In this document: piece by piece, positions 1 to 8,748 of the stretch
Numbering within the stretch: position 1 is the first letter of the stretch
How the letters are laid out: the number at the start of each line of letters is the position of its first letter
From: Methanomicrobiales archaeon HGW-Methanomicrobiales-3
Lineage (GTDB): Archaea; Halobacteriota; Methanomicrobia; Methanomicrobiales; Methanospirillaceae
Direction: 5' to 3'
DNA: 64,000 nucleotides
Assembly (NCBI GenBank): GCA_002839605.1
Contig: PGYK01000003.1
Coordinates: 1-64,000 of the forward strand
Program-made: the position numbers and the translations under genes
The notes under the pieces: generated by a model
The model's input: only the letters and a program-made list of their open reading frames with translations
Database searches by the model: none
What the model was told of the DNA's origin: nothing

Positions 1-143
1 CTTCCTCATCCAGATGAAAGAAATCGCGGGGAAAATGATTGTCTGCAACATTCACAGACACTTACAATTTGTCATCGTGAAGGTTTTCTACAGAGCAAAA
101 AAAACAATACCCAAAGGACACGCCGGAGAATCGTGTCAGGCAA

Positions 144-347
144 TTGAAGGAATACAAAGTCATATTATTTGAGGAATCGATAGCGAGTGCACGATTTAGC
201 AAAAACTCAATAGAAAATGAGTTAAATTCTTATGCATTTGATGGTTGGAAAGTGAAAGGATGTTCTATAAGCAACCCATCATCCTTGGCTTTTACTCTCA
301 ATCAACTTATCATCATTTTAGAACGAGACATGCCACTTGAACCCTGA
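144..347 (+). CDS. small hypothetical protein, possibly DUF4177-like
   Basis: A 67-residue ORF starting at a TTG codon; no in-frame ATG lies upstream and no clear ribosome binding site is seen. The N-terminus (MKEYKVILF) followed by a segment with a glycine-tryptophan turn (FDGWKV) resembles the small DUF4177 fold, in which a beta strand precedes a helix and a G-W motif. The codon use is AT-rich compared with the rest of the window. The weak start leaves open that this is the tail of a degraded gene. Function unknown. Confidence 0.4.
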   Translation: MKEYKVILFEESIASARFSKNSIENELNSYAFDGWKVKGCSISNPSSLAFTLNQLIIILERDMPLEP

Positions 348-388
348 TCGGGGATTTGGATATTTTTCTTTTTCGTGTAGATCCGGTG

Positions 389-520
389 CGATGCCTCACG
401 CGAGAAAACGCCTCGCCCGGGTTTTGCGCTTGCGGATTGGCGTACTCACTTCCCAATCGGGGCTTGCCCGGCGAGGCCCCGACAAGGCGGCTCAAACGAT
501 CCCGAAGGGGTGGGGGGATC
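389..520. repeat. dispersed GC-rich repeat, family F copy 1
   Basis: This stretch has the words AAAACGCCTCG, GGGTTTTGCGC, GCGAGGCCCCGAC and GAGGCGGC in the same order and spacing as positions 55608-55741. The internal segments GCGAGGCCCCGAC and AGGCGG can fold back on CGCCTCG. It lies between two minor genes and encodes nothing convincing. No transposase is associated. Confidence 0.6.
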
Positions 521-603
521 GTTTAATTTTGCACAGCCGCCACGAAGAGATCTGTGCCTGCCGTCTTCTTCATTGCCGGGATGTTGCCTCGTAATACCTG
601 AAT

Positions 604-839
604 TTATGCTTTCTCGAACGCTTCGATAAACGCATCCCGTGAAATCCCGGCCTGCGTGCAGATCGTCCGAAGGGTAGACCCTTGATCGTCTCATGATTGG
701 GAATCGTCATGGGCGTTTTCGTTCCATCAGGATTCAGGCGCTCAAGCGAGATATGATTGCCGGACCTGATGATGGTAAAACCGAGAGCCAGAAACGTATG
801 GATGACCCGCTGCTTCGGGGCATCATGGGGAAATTTCAT
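604..839 (-). CDS. hicA: HicA-family mRNA interferase toxin, frameshifted
   Basis: The first 51 residues match the HicA fold: a start like MKFPHDAPKQ, the G-N-H-I segment carrying the putative catalytic His29, and PDGTKTPMTIPNHETIKG. Just after this, near 673-680, one base is missing, apparently from a run of G. If it is restored, translation continues as STLRTICTQAGISRD and stops at 604-606, giving a normal HicA of about 78 residues. As read, the frame runs on to 570 with an unrelated tail. The start codon lies directly next to the stop of the upstream antitoxin (TGAATG), so the two are cotranscribed. Family role: a small double-stranded-RNA-binding-fold endoribonuclease held in check by HicB. 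The toxin is either inactivated or the indel is a sequencing error. Confidence 0.8.
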
Positions 840-1055
840 TCAGACGACAACCTCGGCAACCCGTGCATCGATGATCTCGTCATCGGAAAACGCATCTTTC
901 CCGAATGTTTCGATATGGAAGCGGATCGCTGAGGTGACATCGGCAACGGCTTCTTCGTACGTATCCCCTTCGCCGATAACAACACCTTTCATTCCCACGG
1001 GATAGGCTACATAGCCATCCGGGTGTTTCTCAACAATGATTTTCAAGGGGTGCAT
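840..1055 (-). CDS. hicB: HicB-family antitoxin
   Basis: A 71-residue protein with the HicB/UPF0150 partial RNase H-like fold: MHPLKIIVEKHPDGYVAYPVG, then GVVIGEGDTYEEAVADVTSAI. It ends where hicA begins. GGAG lies 6 bases before the ATG and an AT-rich TTATTATT about 45 bp upstream may be the promoter. There is no C-terminal DNA-binding extension, so this is the short HicB form. Family role: binds and neutralises HicA. Since the partner toxin appears frameshifted, the antitoxin may be kept for its own sake or be on the way to loss. Confidence 0.85.
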   Translation of the reverse strand: MHPLKIIVEKHPDGYVAYPVGMKGVVIGEGDTYEEAVADVTSAIRFHIETFGKDAFSDDEIIDARVAEVVV

Positions 1056-1129
1056 AGAAGTCTCCGATCCTTATGCAGTATTGGTACCCGCGAATAATAA
1101 GGAAATCGCTGGCAGAGGAGCACCTGTCG

Positions 1130-1450
1130 GTCGCACAACAACCAAGGGGGGGTCGCATGGGTACACACTGCCGGCAGAAAACCCGGACCCGGGTACTGAA
1201 CCGCCCCGGTTTTTATTCCAGATTCAGGGCAGGGAAATCCACCAAAAGCACCACCAGGGATGCACCAGACCCGGGGGTCTTTGCGGGGGCAAAAATGAAC
1301 ATGTACCCACGCGACCCCCCTTCATCGCCCGCATTTTTCCTGACGATATAGGCAAAATTTACGCCGTAGATGAGGCCTTGCAGGGTCGTTTTGCCCCAAG
1401 GGGGGTCATGCGGGTACATGGCGGTCGGGGGGAGAACCCGGGCCGCGAAA
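1130..1450. repeat. non-coding stretch with internal GC-rich repeats
   Basis: Between hicB and the hydrolase lies about 400 bp without a convincing gene. It holds two similar blocks, near 1143-1200 and 1396-1450, each with AAGGGGGGTC, then GGGTACA, then GAAACCCG/AGAACCCGGG-type words, and a third, inverted GTACCCACGCGACCCCCC block near 1304. Apparent ORFs on either strand are proline- and glycine-rich readings of these repeats. Confidence 0.45.
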
Positions 1451-1456
1451 ATTCCC

Positions 1457-2314
1457 TCACTCAAGCGGCGACTCGTCCATTTCGAGGAAATTGAGGGCAT
1501 TTTCCCCGTACTCGACCGGGGCATAGTGCGACCCGACATGCGGCAGACCTTTGAACCGCACGAGCCACGAATCGTTGATCTGCCCGGTCATCCGGACCGC
1601 AACTTCATCGGGTGTCAGGACATCATCCGTTCCCACGACGAGCATGACATCCTTGTCGATTGCGGAGAGCTTGTCCCACGACCCGTTCCATACAAGGTTT
1701 GCCTCTGCTTCCTCACGGACACCAGCCGGCTGCGTGGAATCAGTGGCAGAACGGTTGATGATCGTATACAGGAGTTTTGTTTCAGGTACATAGATGCTGT
1801 AGGTCACGGAGTCAAGGACCAGTTTCCGGACCCGTTCCGGGTGATCGATGACCAGCTTCTGGGATACCGAAGATCCCATCGAGACCCCGTACACGTGCAT
1901 GCTGTCATAGCCAAGTGCGGAAATCAGCCCGGCAGCATCGTCCGCGTACAGGGAAATTGTGGGAGGTGCATCATCGTCGCCGCTGTACCCCATTCTCCGG
2001 TGATCGTACGTATAGACGTGGTATTTCGATGCAAGGATCGAGAGGAATGTCTCGTTCCACTGGGTATCCATGGTGGCACTGAATCCCGCAACCAGGAGGA
2101 GAGGTTCACCGGCCCCGAACTCCCGGTAACCCAGCGTGATCCCGTTGACCTCCGCGTACTGGACGGGCGTTGCATTGATCGATACGGCCGGGTAGTGCGG
2201 GGTTGCCTGCACGACCGGGCTGGTGGAAGCAGGAGGGGCAGTTGTACACCCTGCCGTGAAAAGGATGGCAATGATTACCGCGATTGGAAGAATTACCAAA
2301 ACGATCTTGTTCAT
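1457..2314 (-). CDS. secreted alpha/beta-hydrolase lipoprotein
   Basis: A 285-residue alpha/beta-hydrolase. The start at 2314 is chosen because GAGG lies 9 bases upstream and because the protein then begins with a lipoprotein-type signal: MNKIV, a hydrophobic stretch, then the lipobox FTAGC (Cys22 region). The predicted nucleophile is the serine of VYGVSMGS, with Asp in VGTDDVLTPDE and His in GLPHVGSHY completing the triad. The strand before the oxyanion region (GEPLLLVAGF) and the HRRMGYSG segment fit the same family. It should be anchored outside the membrane. The substrate cannot be read from the sequence. It stands alone, flanked by repeats on both sides. Confidence 0.85.
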   Translation of the reverse strand: MNKIVLVILPIAVIIAILFTAGCTTAPPASTSPVVQATPHYPAVSINATPVQYAEVNGITLGYREFGAGEPLLLVAGFSATMDTQWNETFLSILASKYHVYTYDHRRMGYSGDDDAPPTISLYADDAAGLISALGYDSMHVYGVSMGSSVSQKLVIDHPERVRKLVLDSVTYSIYVPETKLLYTIINRSATDSTQPAGVREEAEANLVWNGSWDKLSAIDKDVMLVVGTDDVLTPDEVAVRMTGQINDSWLVRFKGLPHVGSHYAPVEYGENALNFLEMDESPLE

Positions 2315-2556
2315 GAAAAACCTCGAAACCGGTGGCTCTGCACCGGAATTGTGTGCTGTCTTTATTGATCTTGTCAGGAAAATAATTTCCTTTGTTCTTT
2401 TCGGGAAGAAAAGGGGTCGAATGGGTGCAACCACCCCCCGTTCCCGCTGCCAGCCCGTGCCGATTCTCATGGTAAATCATTTCGGGGCAGCAACAGGATC
2501 GCTTCGCAGGCCATCCTGACCGTGCCAGCCGGAAGGTGATAAAAAAAGGGCTCTGT

Positions 2557-3252
2557 AGAAACACGCATGAATCGTTTGGGTTCACACCCGAAGCATGAAA
2601 AACACCCGCGTGCTGGCAAGATATGAGTGCTCCCTGCCTCAGGACCACTCCAAGGCATGGTAGCCCAAGGAGGTTTTTTTTTAAATGTTGGGATATCAGT
2701 AACCCACATTCGATTTTCCCTTTTCTCTCTATGAAACCGAATTGAAGCAGCCGCAAAGGCGCCCTTCGGGGCGGCGGCCGTTCATCACAATTGTGGTATG
2801 GATGGATCAGCGTTCACCACCGGAGCATTTTGCGTTTTTCATGGGAAATCCTGACCACCATTCTGGATTCGATTGCGATGAACCACGGGCGCTCGGGGTC
2901 TCATCGACCCTCGCCTTTGTGGAGCATGAACGGGGCAGGGAATTTTATGAGTGAAAATTGCTAAAAATGGGGGTCAAGGGGGATCGCCCCCTTGGGCTGC
3001 CTCCCCCTCTGGGGGAGAGAGGGGGTCACCTTCACAAATTCCACTGAGCGTTTCTGAAAAGATTTCCCATGAAAATTGGCTTATTCTGGAATAGATGATG
3101 GGGGTTGAGACCCCCATACCCCCGGAAACGATGACCCCCGCCGCCCCCGACGGGGCACCCCCGCGGCGGATCTAGACTGTTGAAAGTATTATTTGCCGAT
3201 TTTCATGTTTCGGATGTGAACCCCCGTTCATGTGCGTTTCTACAGAGCCAAA
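2557..3252. repeat. intergenic cluster of dispersed repeats (families B, A, C, D, A, B)
   Basis: No gene is supported in this roughly 0.9-kb gap. It is a mosaic of repeats found elsewhere in the window: a B element (2557-2605, with GGGTTCACACCCGAAGCATG), an A element (2743-2853, ending TTTTTCATGGGAAATC), a C element (2866-2945, with GCGCTCGGGGTCTCATCG), a D element (2985-3045), an A element in reverse (3062-3175, with GATGGGGGTTGAGACCCCCAT) and a B element in reverse (3206-3252), which directly follows the end of aqpM. Confidence 0.7.
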
Positions 3253-3272
3253 AAAAGAGGATTTTACAACGC

Positions 3273-4013
3273 TCACTCCGCAACGATCCGGTCATAGAAA
3301 ACCGCTGCAGCGACTGCACCGATGACCGGTCCGATGACGTAGATCGGGAAGAACGCCCAGAGGTTCGATCCCCCGAGCAGGAAGTCCATAAGATAGGGGC
3401 CGAACGTACGGGCCGGGTTGAGCGATGCGCCGGAGATGTTGCCGGCCATCGTGATCATCCCGGCGACCGTCAGGCCGATGATGAGCCCGGCAAACCCCGG
3501 CGGGGCACGTTCGTCCACGGCAACGCCCATGATGACAAGCATCAGCACGAATGTTGCGATGATCTCGATTAAGATCGCTCCCCCGTACGCAATCCCGGGA
3601 AACGGTGCCGTAGCCCCGAGCCCGCCGATCGTAACCGCATCCATCCCCACGGTGAGGAAGAAGAGCAGGCTCCCGATTGCAGCGCCGGTGCACTGGGCAA
3701 TGATATACGCAACCGAGTCACCGGCAGGGAACCGTTTTGTTGCCAGGAGGGCGATGGTCACTGCCGGGTTGATATGCGCACCAGATACCCGGCCGAGCGC
3801 GTAGATGACGGCTGCAATAACGATACCGAACGTGATCCCGATCGCAAACCAGTCGCCAAGCCCGCCGAGCTGGCCGATCCCGATATTGAACGGTGTTGCC
3901 GGGCTGGTCCCGTGGGCGATCATCAGCGTGATCGCCGCTGCCCCGGCACCGAAATACACAAGGAGCAGCGTCCCGACAGCTTCTGCAATACTGCGCTTTG
4001 CAAGCGTTGCCAT
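3273..4013 (-). CDS. aqpM: AqpM-type aquaporin
   Basis: A 246-residue MIP-family channel, the same length as the archaeal aquaporin AqpM, with the same N-terminal pattern (KRSIAEAVGT, FGAGAAAITL, PFNIGIGQLGGLGDW). The two pore half-helices are visible as N82-P83-A84 (HINPAVT) and N199-P200-A201 followed by Arg202 (LNPARTFGP). Six hydrophobic segments fit the fold. The ATG at 4013 overlaps the stop of the DUF2180 gene (GTGATG), so the genes are probably translationally coupled; a GTG one codon earlier is the alternative. Family role: transmembrane movement of water and small neutral solutes. A B-type repeat follows the stop codon at once. Confidence 0.95.
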   Translation of the reverse strand: MATLAKRSIAEAVGTLLLVYFGAGAAAITLMIAHGTSPATPFNIGIGQLGGLGDWFAIGITFGIVIAAVIYALGRVSGAHINPAVTIALLATKRFPAGDSVAYIIAQCTGAAIGSLLFFLTVGMDAVTIGGLGATAPFPGIAYGGAILIEIIATFVLMLVIMGVAVDERAPPGFAGLIIGLTVAGMITMAGNISGASLNPARTFGPYLMDFLLGGSNLWAFFPIYVIGPVIGAVAAAVFYDRIVAE

Positions 4014-4225
4014 CACAAATCATCCCCGTACGCAGCCGCACAGGCCGGGCAGAGAATGCGGGGGACCGATCGCTGCGACTTCTTTAACGGGAACGGGTAC
4101 CCGCCCTGCCAGACTTCGGTCTCTTTTCGTATGGCATGATCCATACACAGTCCCATGCCACAGACGATACAGACGGCGACAGCCGTACTCTCCTTTCCTT
4201 CTTTTGCACATACGTAACATTTCAT
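4013..4225 (-). CDS. DUF2180 zinc-finger protein
   Basis: A 70-residue protein with four Cys pairs: MKCYVC at the start, CIVCGMGLCMDH in the middle and ILCPACAAAYGDD at the end. This is the pattern of DUF2180, a small family seen almost only in methanogens and presumed to bind zinc in a treble-clef or B-box-like way. GAGGTGA lies 7 bases before the ATG. It sits between the DUF2193 gene and aqpM, overlapping the latter by 1 bp, so the three genes likely form one transcript. Its function is unknown; a regulatory or chaperone role would be inference. Confidence 0.9.
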   Translation of the reverse strand: MKCYVCAKEGKESTAVAVCIVCGMGLCMDHAIRKETEVWQGGYPFPLKKSQRSVPRILCPACAAAYGDDL

Positions 4226-4253
4226 GATCGTTCACCTCATTTCAATTGCGGGA

Positions 4254-5753
4254 TCAGACCGCTTCCTTCCACTGGCACGAACAGTGCCGGAAATCCATCA
4301 GGGCCGCCGATGCACAGTCCTTGCAGATCCGTGCCGGTGCTGCCGGAACGTCCTTGCTTAAGGCAATGATGTTGGTCATCAGGGTCGCCGTGACCGGCTC
4401 GCTTGTCAGGAGGCACGGGTAGTCGGAGAGGCGCATCATTGCCGAGAACCGGACGGTCATGGCACACGCGGGATACGCGTACCGCTGCGGGTTGGCCATC
4501 ACCTCGTTTTTCAGAATGGGCGAGAGATCGACAGCAAAGCCGCCGACTTTCGGGACGATCGGGCCCGGTCCGGCAGCCTGCATCCGCCGGGCCTTGTCCA
4601 CCATCTTCCAGCCCCGGTAGATCATGTCCATGAAGTCGCAGTTGTGGAGCTCGACGGCCGCACTCCGTTTCGGGTAGAGCTGGACATAGTTGTGGTAGCG
4701 TTTGGTTAACATGTCCACGACCATGATGGCATTGAACCCGTCGAGTTCGAGGATATATTCCGCAGCGCTTGCCGAAGCGCCGGTTGCAACCGACAGGACC
4801 TCCTGCGGGGTCTTCATCTTCGGGGCGGCTGCTTTGAGGGTCTTGTCCATGACTTCGGTGACAGACTCGATGACGGCCATAATCACGTCGTCCTTGCACA
4901 TGTTGTACGTGGACTGGGCGATGTGGTGCGCGATATCCCCGACACAGTAGGCCGGGACGGTCACGATGTTTCCGTAATGGACGCCTTCATCAAGCGAGGC
5001 GTTGACCGCCCCCTGCATCTTCGTGCGGTAGTCCTTCATGTACTTCCGGCAGTCGAACGAGTTCTGGCCCACGGAATCCATCAGGTGTGCCTGTGCATCG
5101 ACCGGCGTATCGTAGATGGACTGGATCATGGATATTTCCTGCTTCACGGCGTCAGCGAGGGTTGAGCCGCCTTCGACTGCATGGGCAAAGACATCCCCGA
5201 AACCGTACGAGGTGTTCATGCCCCACGACTTGGCTGCCAGGATCGCCTGTTTGTGCGCAACCGGAATATCCGTGGTCTTGAGGATCTGGTTGACGATGTT
5301 GCTGCTGCTGCCCGGGATCAGGGCAAAGTCCACCACGCAGGTGGGGCCGTAGAACCCCGCATACCGCCGGGCCGATTCCCTTCCGATCAGGGCTTCGGCT
5401 TTTCCCACCGCCTTGACGAACACATCCACGCTTTTTTGGAACTTTTTGTCCGCATCGCAGAGCATCTCCATGATGACCGGTGTCTGGTAGTGCTCGACAA
5501 ACGGGTCGTCTTCGGGGCGGATGGTCTTTGTCAGGCCTTTTAAAATCGTATAATGGGCATTGACCGAATCGGTGTGCAGGGCAAAGACCGCTTTGCTCTG
5601 GTTCCCAACCGGTTTCATCCCCCTGACCGCATCGACATACACTTTCGTGTCTTCGATGACAAATTTTTCACCGCGTTTCTTTTTTATCTGGTTCACATCA
5701 GCGCGCTGGGCAGCCATCGCTTCCGTGATCATCTTTTTGATTACTTCCTGCAT
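4254..5753 (-). CDS. DUF2193 methanogen protein
   Basis: A 499-residue protein of the DUF2193 family, known from methanogens and without an assigned reaction. Several conserved-looking patches contain Cys and His: FYGPTCVVDF, SFDCRKYMKDY, VHYGNIVTVPAYCVGDIAHHIAQ, LHNCDFMDMIYRGW, and a C-terminal ICKDCASAALMDFRHCSCQW that could hold a metal or iron-sulfur centre. There is no signal peptide or membrane helix, so it should be cytoplasmic. The start has GGGAG about 11 bases upstream. It leads the likely DUF2193-DUF2180-aqpM operon and lies next to the C1 enzyme fae-hps, which suggests, but does not prove, a role in C1 or cofactor metabolism. Confidence 0.9.
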   Translation of the reverse strand: MQEVIKKMITEAMAAQRADVNQIKKKRGEKFVIEDTKVYVDAVRGMKPVGNQSKAVFALHTDSVNAHYTILKGLTKTIRPEDDPFVEHYQTPVIMEMLCDADKKFQKSVDVFVKAVGKAEALIGRESARRYAGFYGPTCVVDFALIPGSSSNIVNQILKTTDIPVAHKQAILAAKSWGMNTSYGFGDVFAHAVEGGSTLADAVKQEISMIQSIYDTPVDAQAHLMDSVGQNSFDCRKYMKDYRTKMQGAVNASLDEGVHYGNIVTVPAYCVGDIAHHIAQSTYNMCKDDVIMAVIESVTEVMDKTLKAAAPKMKTPQEVLSVATGASASAAEYILELDGFNAIMVVDMLTKRYHNYVQLYPKRSAAVELHNCDFMDMIYRGWKMVDKARRMQAAGPGPIVPKVGGFAVDLSPILKNEVMANPQRYAYPACAMTVRFSAMMRLSDYPCLLTSEPVTATLMTNIIALSKDVPAAPARICKDCASAALMDFRHCSCQWKEAV

Positions 5754-5886
5754 GGTGCTGCAACTCCCGGCACCGGCTCATAAGGGGGTGCCTGTAAGGC
5801 AACCTTTGACGCACCACCTATTTAATACCTTGATCGGAACAGGCGAATTGCCCAAACGTTGAATAAAAAAAGGAGTGCCGGATTTT

Positions 5887-7068
5887 TTAGAAATCCGTCA
5901 TGACCCGGAACTGGTCGATCTCTTCCTTGTTGAGCTTGTCGAGGAACTCTTCGGCGGCATGCCCGATGTCTTTTGAGGCGGTGATGGCACGGCCGACAAC
6001 GAGGATGTCAGCGCCTGCCTTGAGGGCGTCCTTGACAACATCGACCCGGATCCCGCCGGCGGTTGCCACGAGCAGCTTGCCGCCGGCAGCCTTCTTGAGT
6101 GCCGGGATGTCTCCCCACGCATGGGCGCTCTCCTCGACATCGATGGCACGGTGGAGTTCAACAATGTCCGGCTTGACTTTTAAGCTCTGGATGAGCTTGA
6201 CCGGGCTGGTCACGTTCAGCATATCAACGATCGAGTAGATGCCAACCTTGCGGGCCTCGGAGATTGCCTTCTCGATGGTAGACATCGGGGCAAGACCAGA
6301 GACGACAACCGCATCAGCGGTTGCATCGGCAGCCATGCGGGCTTCGAGATTGCCGGTGTCGAGGATCTTCATGTCCGCGATGATGAACGCGTTCGGGCGG
6401 AGCTTCCGAATCTCGCCGATGACGCTGAGGCCGAACTTCTTGATGAGCGGGGTTCCTGCCTCGATGATCACGTGGTCGTTCTGGGGAACGGACTTTAAGA
6501 CTTCGGCAACCTTGCCCATGTCAACAAGGTCCATTGCCACCTGGAGATAGGGGGCGTCCCAGAGGCGGGTAACCTTGAATCCCATGATCCCGTGGGCTGC
6601 ACGGTCTTTCTCAAAGACGAGGGTCTTGGTGTCCGGGAACTTGTCGAGTGCACGGTGGAGGGCAAGCTTGGTCGCGCCGTAGTTGTACCGGTAGATCTTG
6701 TTGTAGTCCTTGGCATCCGGGTGGACGAACGCCGAGACCATGATGACAACGCTCTCGATGTCGATTCCCTTGAACAGGTCCTCTTCAACACAGTCCGCAA
6801 CTGCCTTTGCAACCGCCGCCTGGACCGGGCCGAACATCTCGTTGACCTGGCTCATGTCCCGTAACGTGACTTTCGGGATCACAAGGGTGGCGGGCTTCGT
6901 GAGCAGGTTCGGGCGGACAACCGCAAGGAGCGGGGTGTGTCCCATTGAGAGCTGCGAAACCGAATTTGCAAATGCTGAACCGATGGGACCTTCCTTATCT
7001 CCCATTAACAGGTCGATGTGCGCCAGTTCCGCGCCATCGCCAATAAGTGCTTCTCCAACAAGGTACAT
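5887..7068 (-). CDS. fae-hps: bifunctional formaldehyde-activating enzyme / 3-hexulose-6-phosphate synthase
   Basis: A 393-residue two-domain enzyme. Residues 1 to about 165 are Fae (GDGAELAHIDLLMG with the conserved His17), which condenses formaldehyde with tetrahydromethanopterin to methylene-H4MPT. Residues about 175-393 are the HPS TIM barrel (LQVAMDLVDMGK, FIIADMKILDTGN, VELHRAIDVEE, VATAGGIRVD). In methanogens without an oxidative pentose-phosphate pathway this fusion is thought to run from hexulose-6-phosphate to ribulose-5-phosphate, with Fae catching the released formaldehyde. AGGGAG precedes the ATG. The gene is monocistronic or transcribed apart from the DUF2193 operon, with about 130 bp between them. 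Confidence 0.97.
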   Translation of the reverse strand: MYLVGEALIGDGAELAHIDLLMGDKEGPIGSAFANSVSQLSMGHTPLLAVVRPNLLTKPATLVIPKVTLRDMSQVNEMFGPVQAAVAKAVADCVEEDLFKGIDIESVVIMVSAFVHPDAKDYNKIYRYNYGATKLALHRALDKFPDTKTLVFEKDRAAHGIMGFKVTRLWDAPYLQVAMDLVDMGKVAEVLKSVPQNDHVIIEAGTPLIKKFGLSVIGEIRKLRPNAFIIADMKILDTGNLEARMAADATADAVVVSGLAPMSTIEKAISEARKVGIYSIVDMLNVTSPVKLIQSLKVKPDIVELHRAIDVEESAHAWGDIPALKKAAGGKLLVATAGGIRVDVVKDALKAGADILVVGRAITASKDIGHAAEEFLDKLNKEEIDQFRVMTDF

Positions 7069-7254
7069 GAAAATCTCCCTATAGAATTCTTCTCTTTAGT
7101 ATGTGCCTTTCAGATATGATAAAGATTACAAGCGGGTGTTTCCGTGATAGACAAAAAGAGGGGCGTGACGGCAAAAAGGTCCCGGCCGGGCCAGGAAAAA
7201 TGAGGGGGATGGATAAAATGCTCGTAAATCCACAGGGGGAACTGCCGGACCGCA

Positions 7255-8046
7255 TCAGACCAGCAGTTTTCCCGAGAAGACATGGACCGCATGGCCGGCA
7301 AGTATGACGCGGTCTCCCGCGAGTCTCACCCGGACCGAACCACCCCGGGCAGAGCACTGGAACCCGTTCATCTCCGTTTTCTTGAGTTTCTCACCCCAGT
7401 ACGGCGCAAGGCAGCAGTGCGCGGAGCCGGTGACCGGATCTTCCGGGACACCAAACGCCGGTGCAAAGAACCGGGACACGAAATCAAAGTGCGGGAGGTC
7501 GGAGACGGCAGTCACGATGATGCCCCGGGCGCGGATGGCCAAAAGGGCTTCCATATCGGGTTCAAGACTACAGACATCGTCGGCAAGGGGCAGTTCCACC
7601 AGGATATCGAACCGGTTCCGGCCGGTGTACAGCGGCTCGACACCCAGAGCCCGGCCAAGACCGGGTACCGGCATGGAGGTGGCGGGAGGTTCAGCCGGGA
7701 AATCCATGCTGATCCAGTCCCCGTCCTGCCAGGCGGACAGCGGGCCGGAGAGAGTGGTAAAGGAAATCGCCGCACCGGCAGGCACCCGGCCGGTCTGGTA
7801 CAGCACGGACGCGGCGGCAAGCGTGGCATGGCCGCAGAGCTCGACTTCCTTTTCGGGGGTAAACCACCGGAGGTTCCATTTATCTCCTTCGGGTGCAAGA
7901 AACGCGGTCTCGGAGTGCTTCAGCTCGGCGGCCACCTGCTGCATCCACGCTGCATCGGCCGGCCCGTCCGGGATACAGACGCCCGCCGTGTTCCCGCGAA
8001 ACGCGGAGCTGGTGAAGGTATCAACGAGATGGAGTTCTGCCTGCAT
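7255..8046 (-). CDS. PhzF-family isomerase/epimerase-like protein
   Basis: A 263-residue PhzF-fold protein. Diagnostic segments are VDTFTSSAFRGNTAGVC, the conserved acidic residue in ELKHSETAFLAP, the ELCGHATLAAASVL motif, and near the C-terminus FGVPEDPVTGSAHCCLAPYW. The family contains PhzF and related isomerases of diaminopimelate-epimerase fold, but most members have no known substrate. The start at 8046 is preferred because TATAAAAAA (8071-8079) lies about 28 bp before the ATG, which implies a nearly leaderless transcript; an upstream ATG at 8100 would be promoter-overlapping. Confidence 0.9.
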   Translation of the reverse strand: MQAELHLVDTFTSSAFRGNTAGVCIPDGPADAAWMQQVAAELKHSETAFLAPEGDKWNLRWFTPEKEVELCGHATLAAASVLYQTGRVPAGAAISFTTLSGPLSAWQDGDWISMDFPAEPPATSMPVPGLGRALGVEPLYTGRNRFDILVELPLADDVCSLEPDMEALLAIRARGIIVTAVSDLPHFDFVSRFFAPAFGVPEDPVTGSAHCCLAPYWGEKLKKTEMNGFQCSARGGSVRVRLAGDRVILAGHAVHVFSGKLLV

Positions 8047-8070
8047 ACTGATGAGTTGCGTGCCGGGGGC

Positions 8071-8079
8071 TATAAAAAA
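8071..8079 (-). promoter_or_regulatory. TATA box of the PhzF-like gene
   Basis: Read on the minus strand, TTTTTTATA is centred about 28 bp before the ATG at 8046, the usual TATA-to-start-site spacing in archaea. Transcription would begin at or just before the start codon. Confidence 0.6.
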
Positions 8080-8189
8080 TTCGCCGCGGGAGGGCTCCAA
8101 TCCCCATTCCCGCCATTGCCGGATATGGAAAAAGAGGGCGCCAATTTTTTGACAAAACTGCTCTCTGGAGAAATCCTTTTGAGAAACGG

Positions 8190-8640
8190 ATTAGTGGAAC
8201 TTATGAAGGTGACCCCCACTCTCACCATGAGAGGGAGGCCGCATGCGGGGACGATCCCCCTCTATCCCCATCTTTTTGGCATTTTTCACTCAAAAATTCT
8301 CTGCCTCATTCATAATCCATAAAGGCGAGGGTCGATGAGACCCCGGGCGCCCATGGCTCCTTCGCAATCGAATCCAGTAGGGTGGTGAGGATCTACCATG
8401 AAAAATGCGAAATGACATTATGAGGGGAATATGCTGTCTCCATACTCACGAATGTGATGAACGGCCGCCGCCCCGAAGGGCGCCCCGCGGCGGCTTCAAT
8501 TACCGGTTTCCCGAACCGGAAATTGCCCCGCCGTATTCCGCGAGGGAGCCAGAATCGGGTGTGCTCAAAGAAATCCCCCGTGTAGCGTTTTTCATCCTTT
8601 GGGTGTGAACGCCCGTCCCTGCACGTTTCAATAAAGGCAT
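8190..8640. repeat. intergenic cluster of dispersed repeats (families D, C, A, B)
   Basis: The gap between the PhzF-like gene and the receiver-PAS gene holds no gene. It contains a D element (about 8190-8270, GAAGGTGACCCCC onwards), a C element in reverse (8318-8380, AGGGTCGATGAGACCCCGGG), an A element in reverse (8397-8505, with CCGCCGCCCCGAAGGGCG) and a B element in reverse (8585-8635, GGGTGTGAACGCCCGTCC). Confidence 0.65.
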
Positions 8641-8748
8641 GCCATTTTTCCCGGTGCACACCATCGGGGGGACCGGTCGCTCTTCTGCACCCGGCCGAGC
8701 ATCTTATTATCCGGTGGGATTCAAGCAGATAGGTAAAGGGGAACATTG

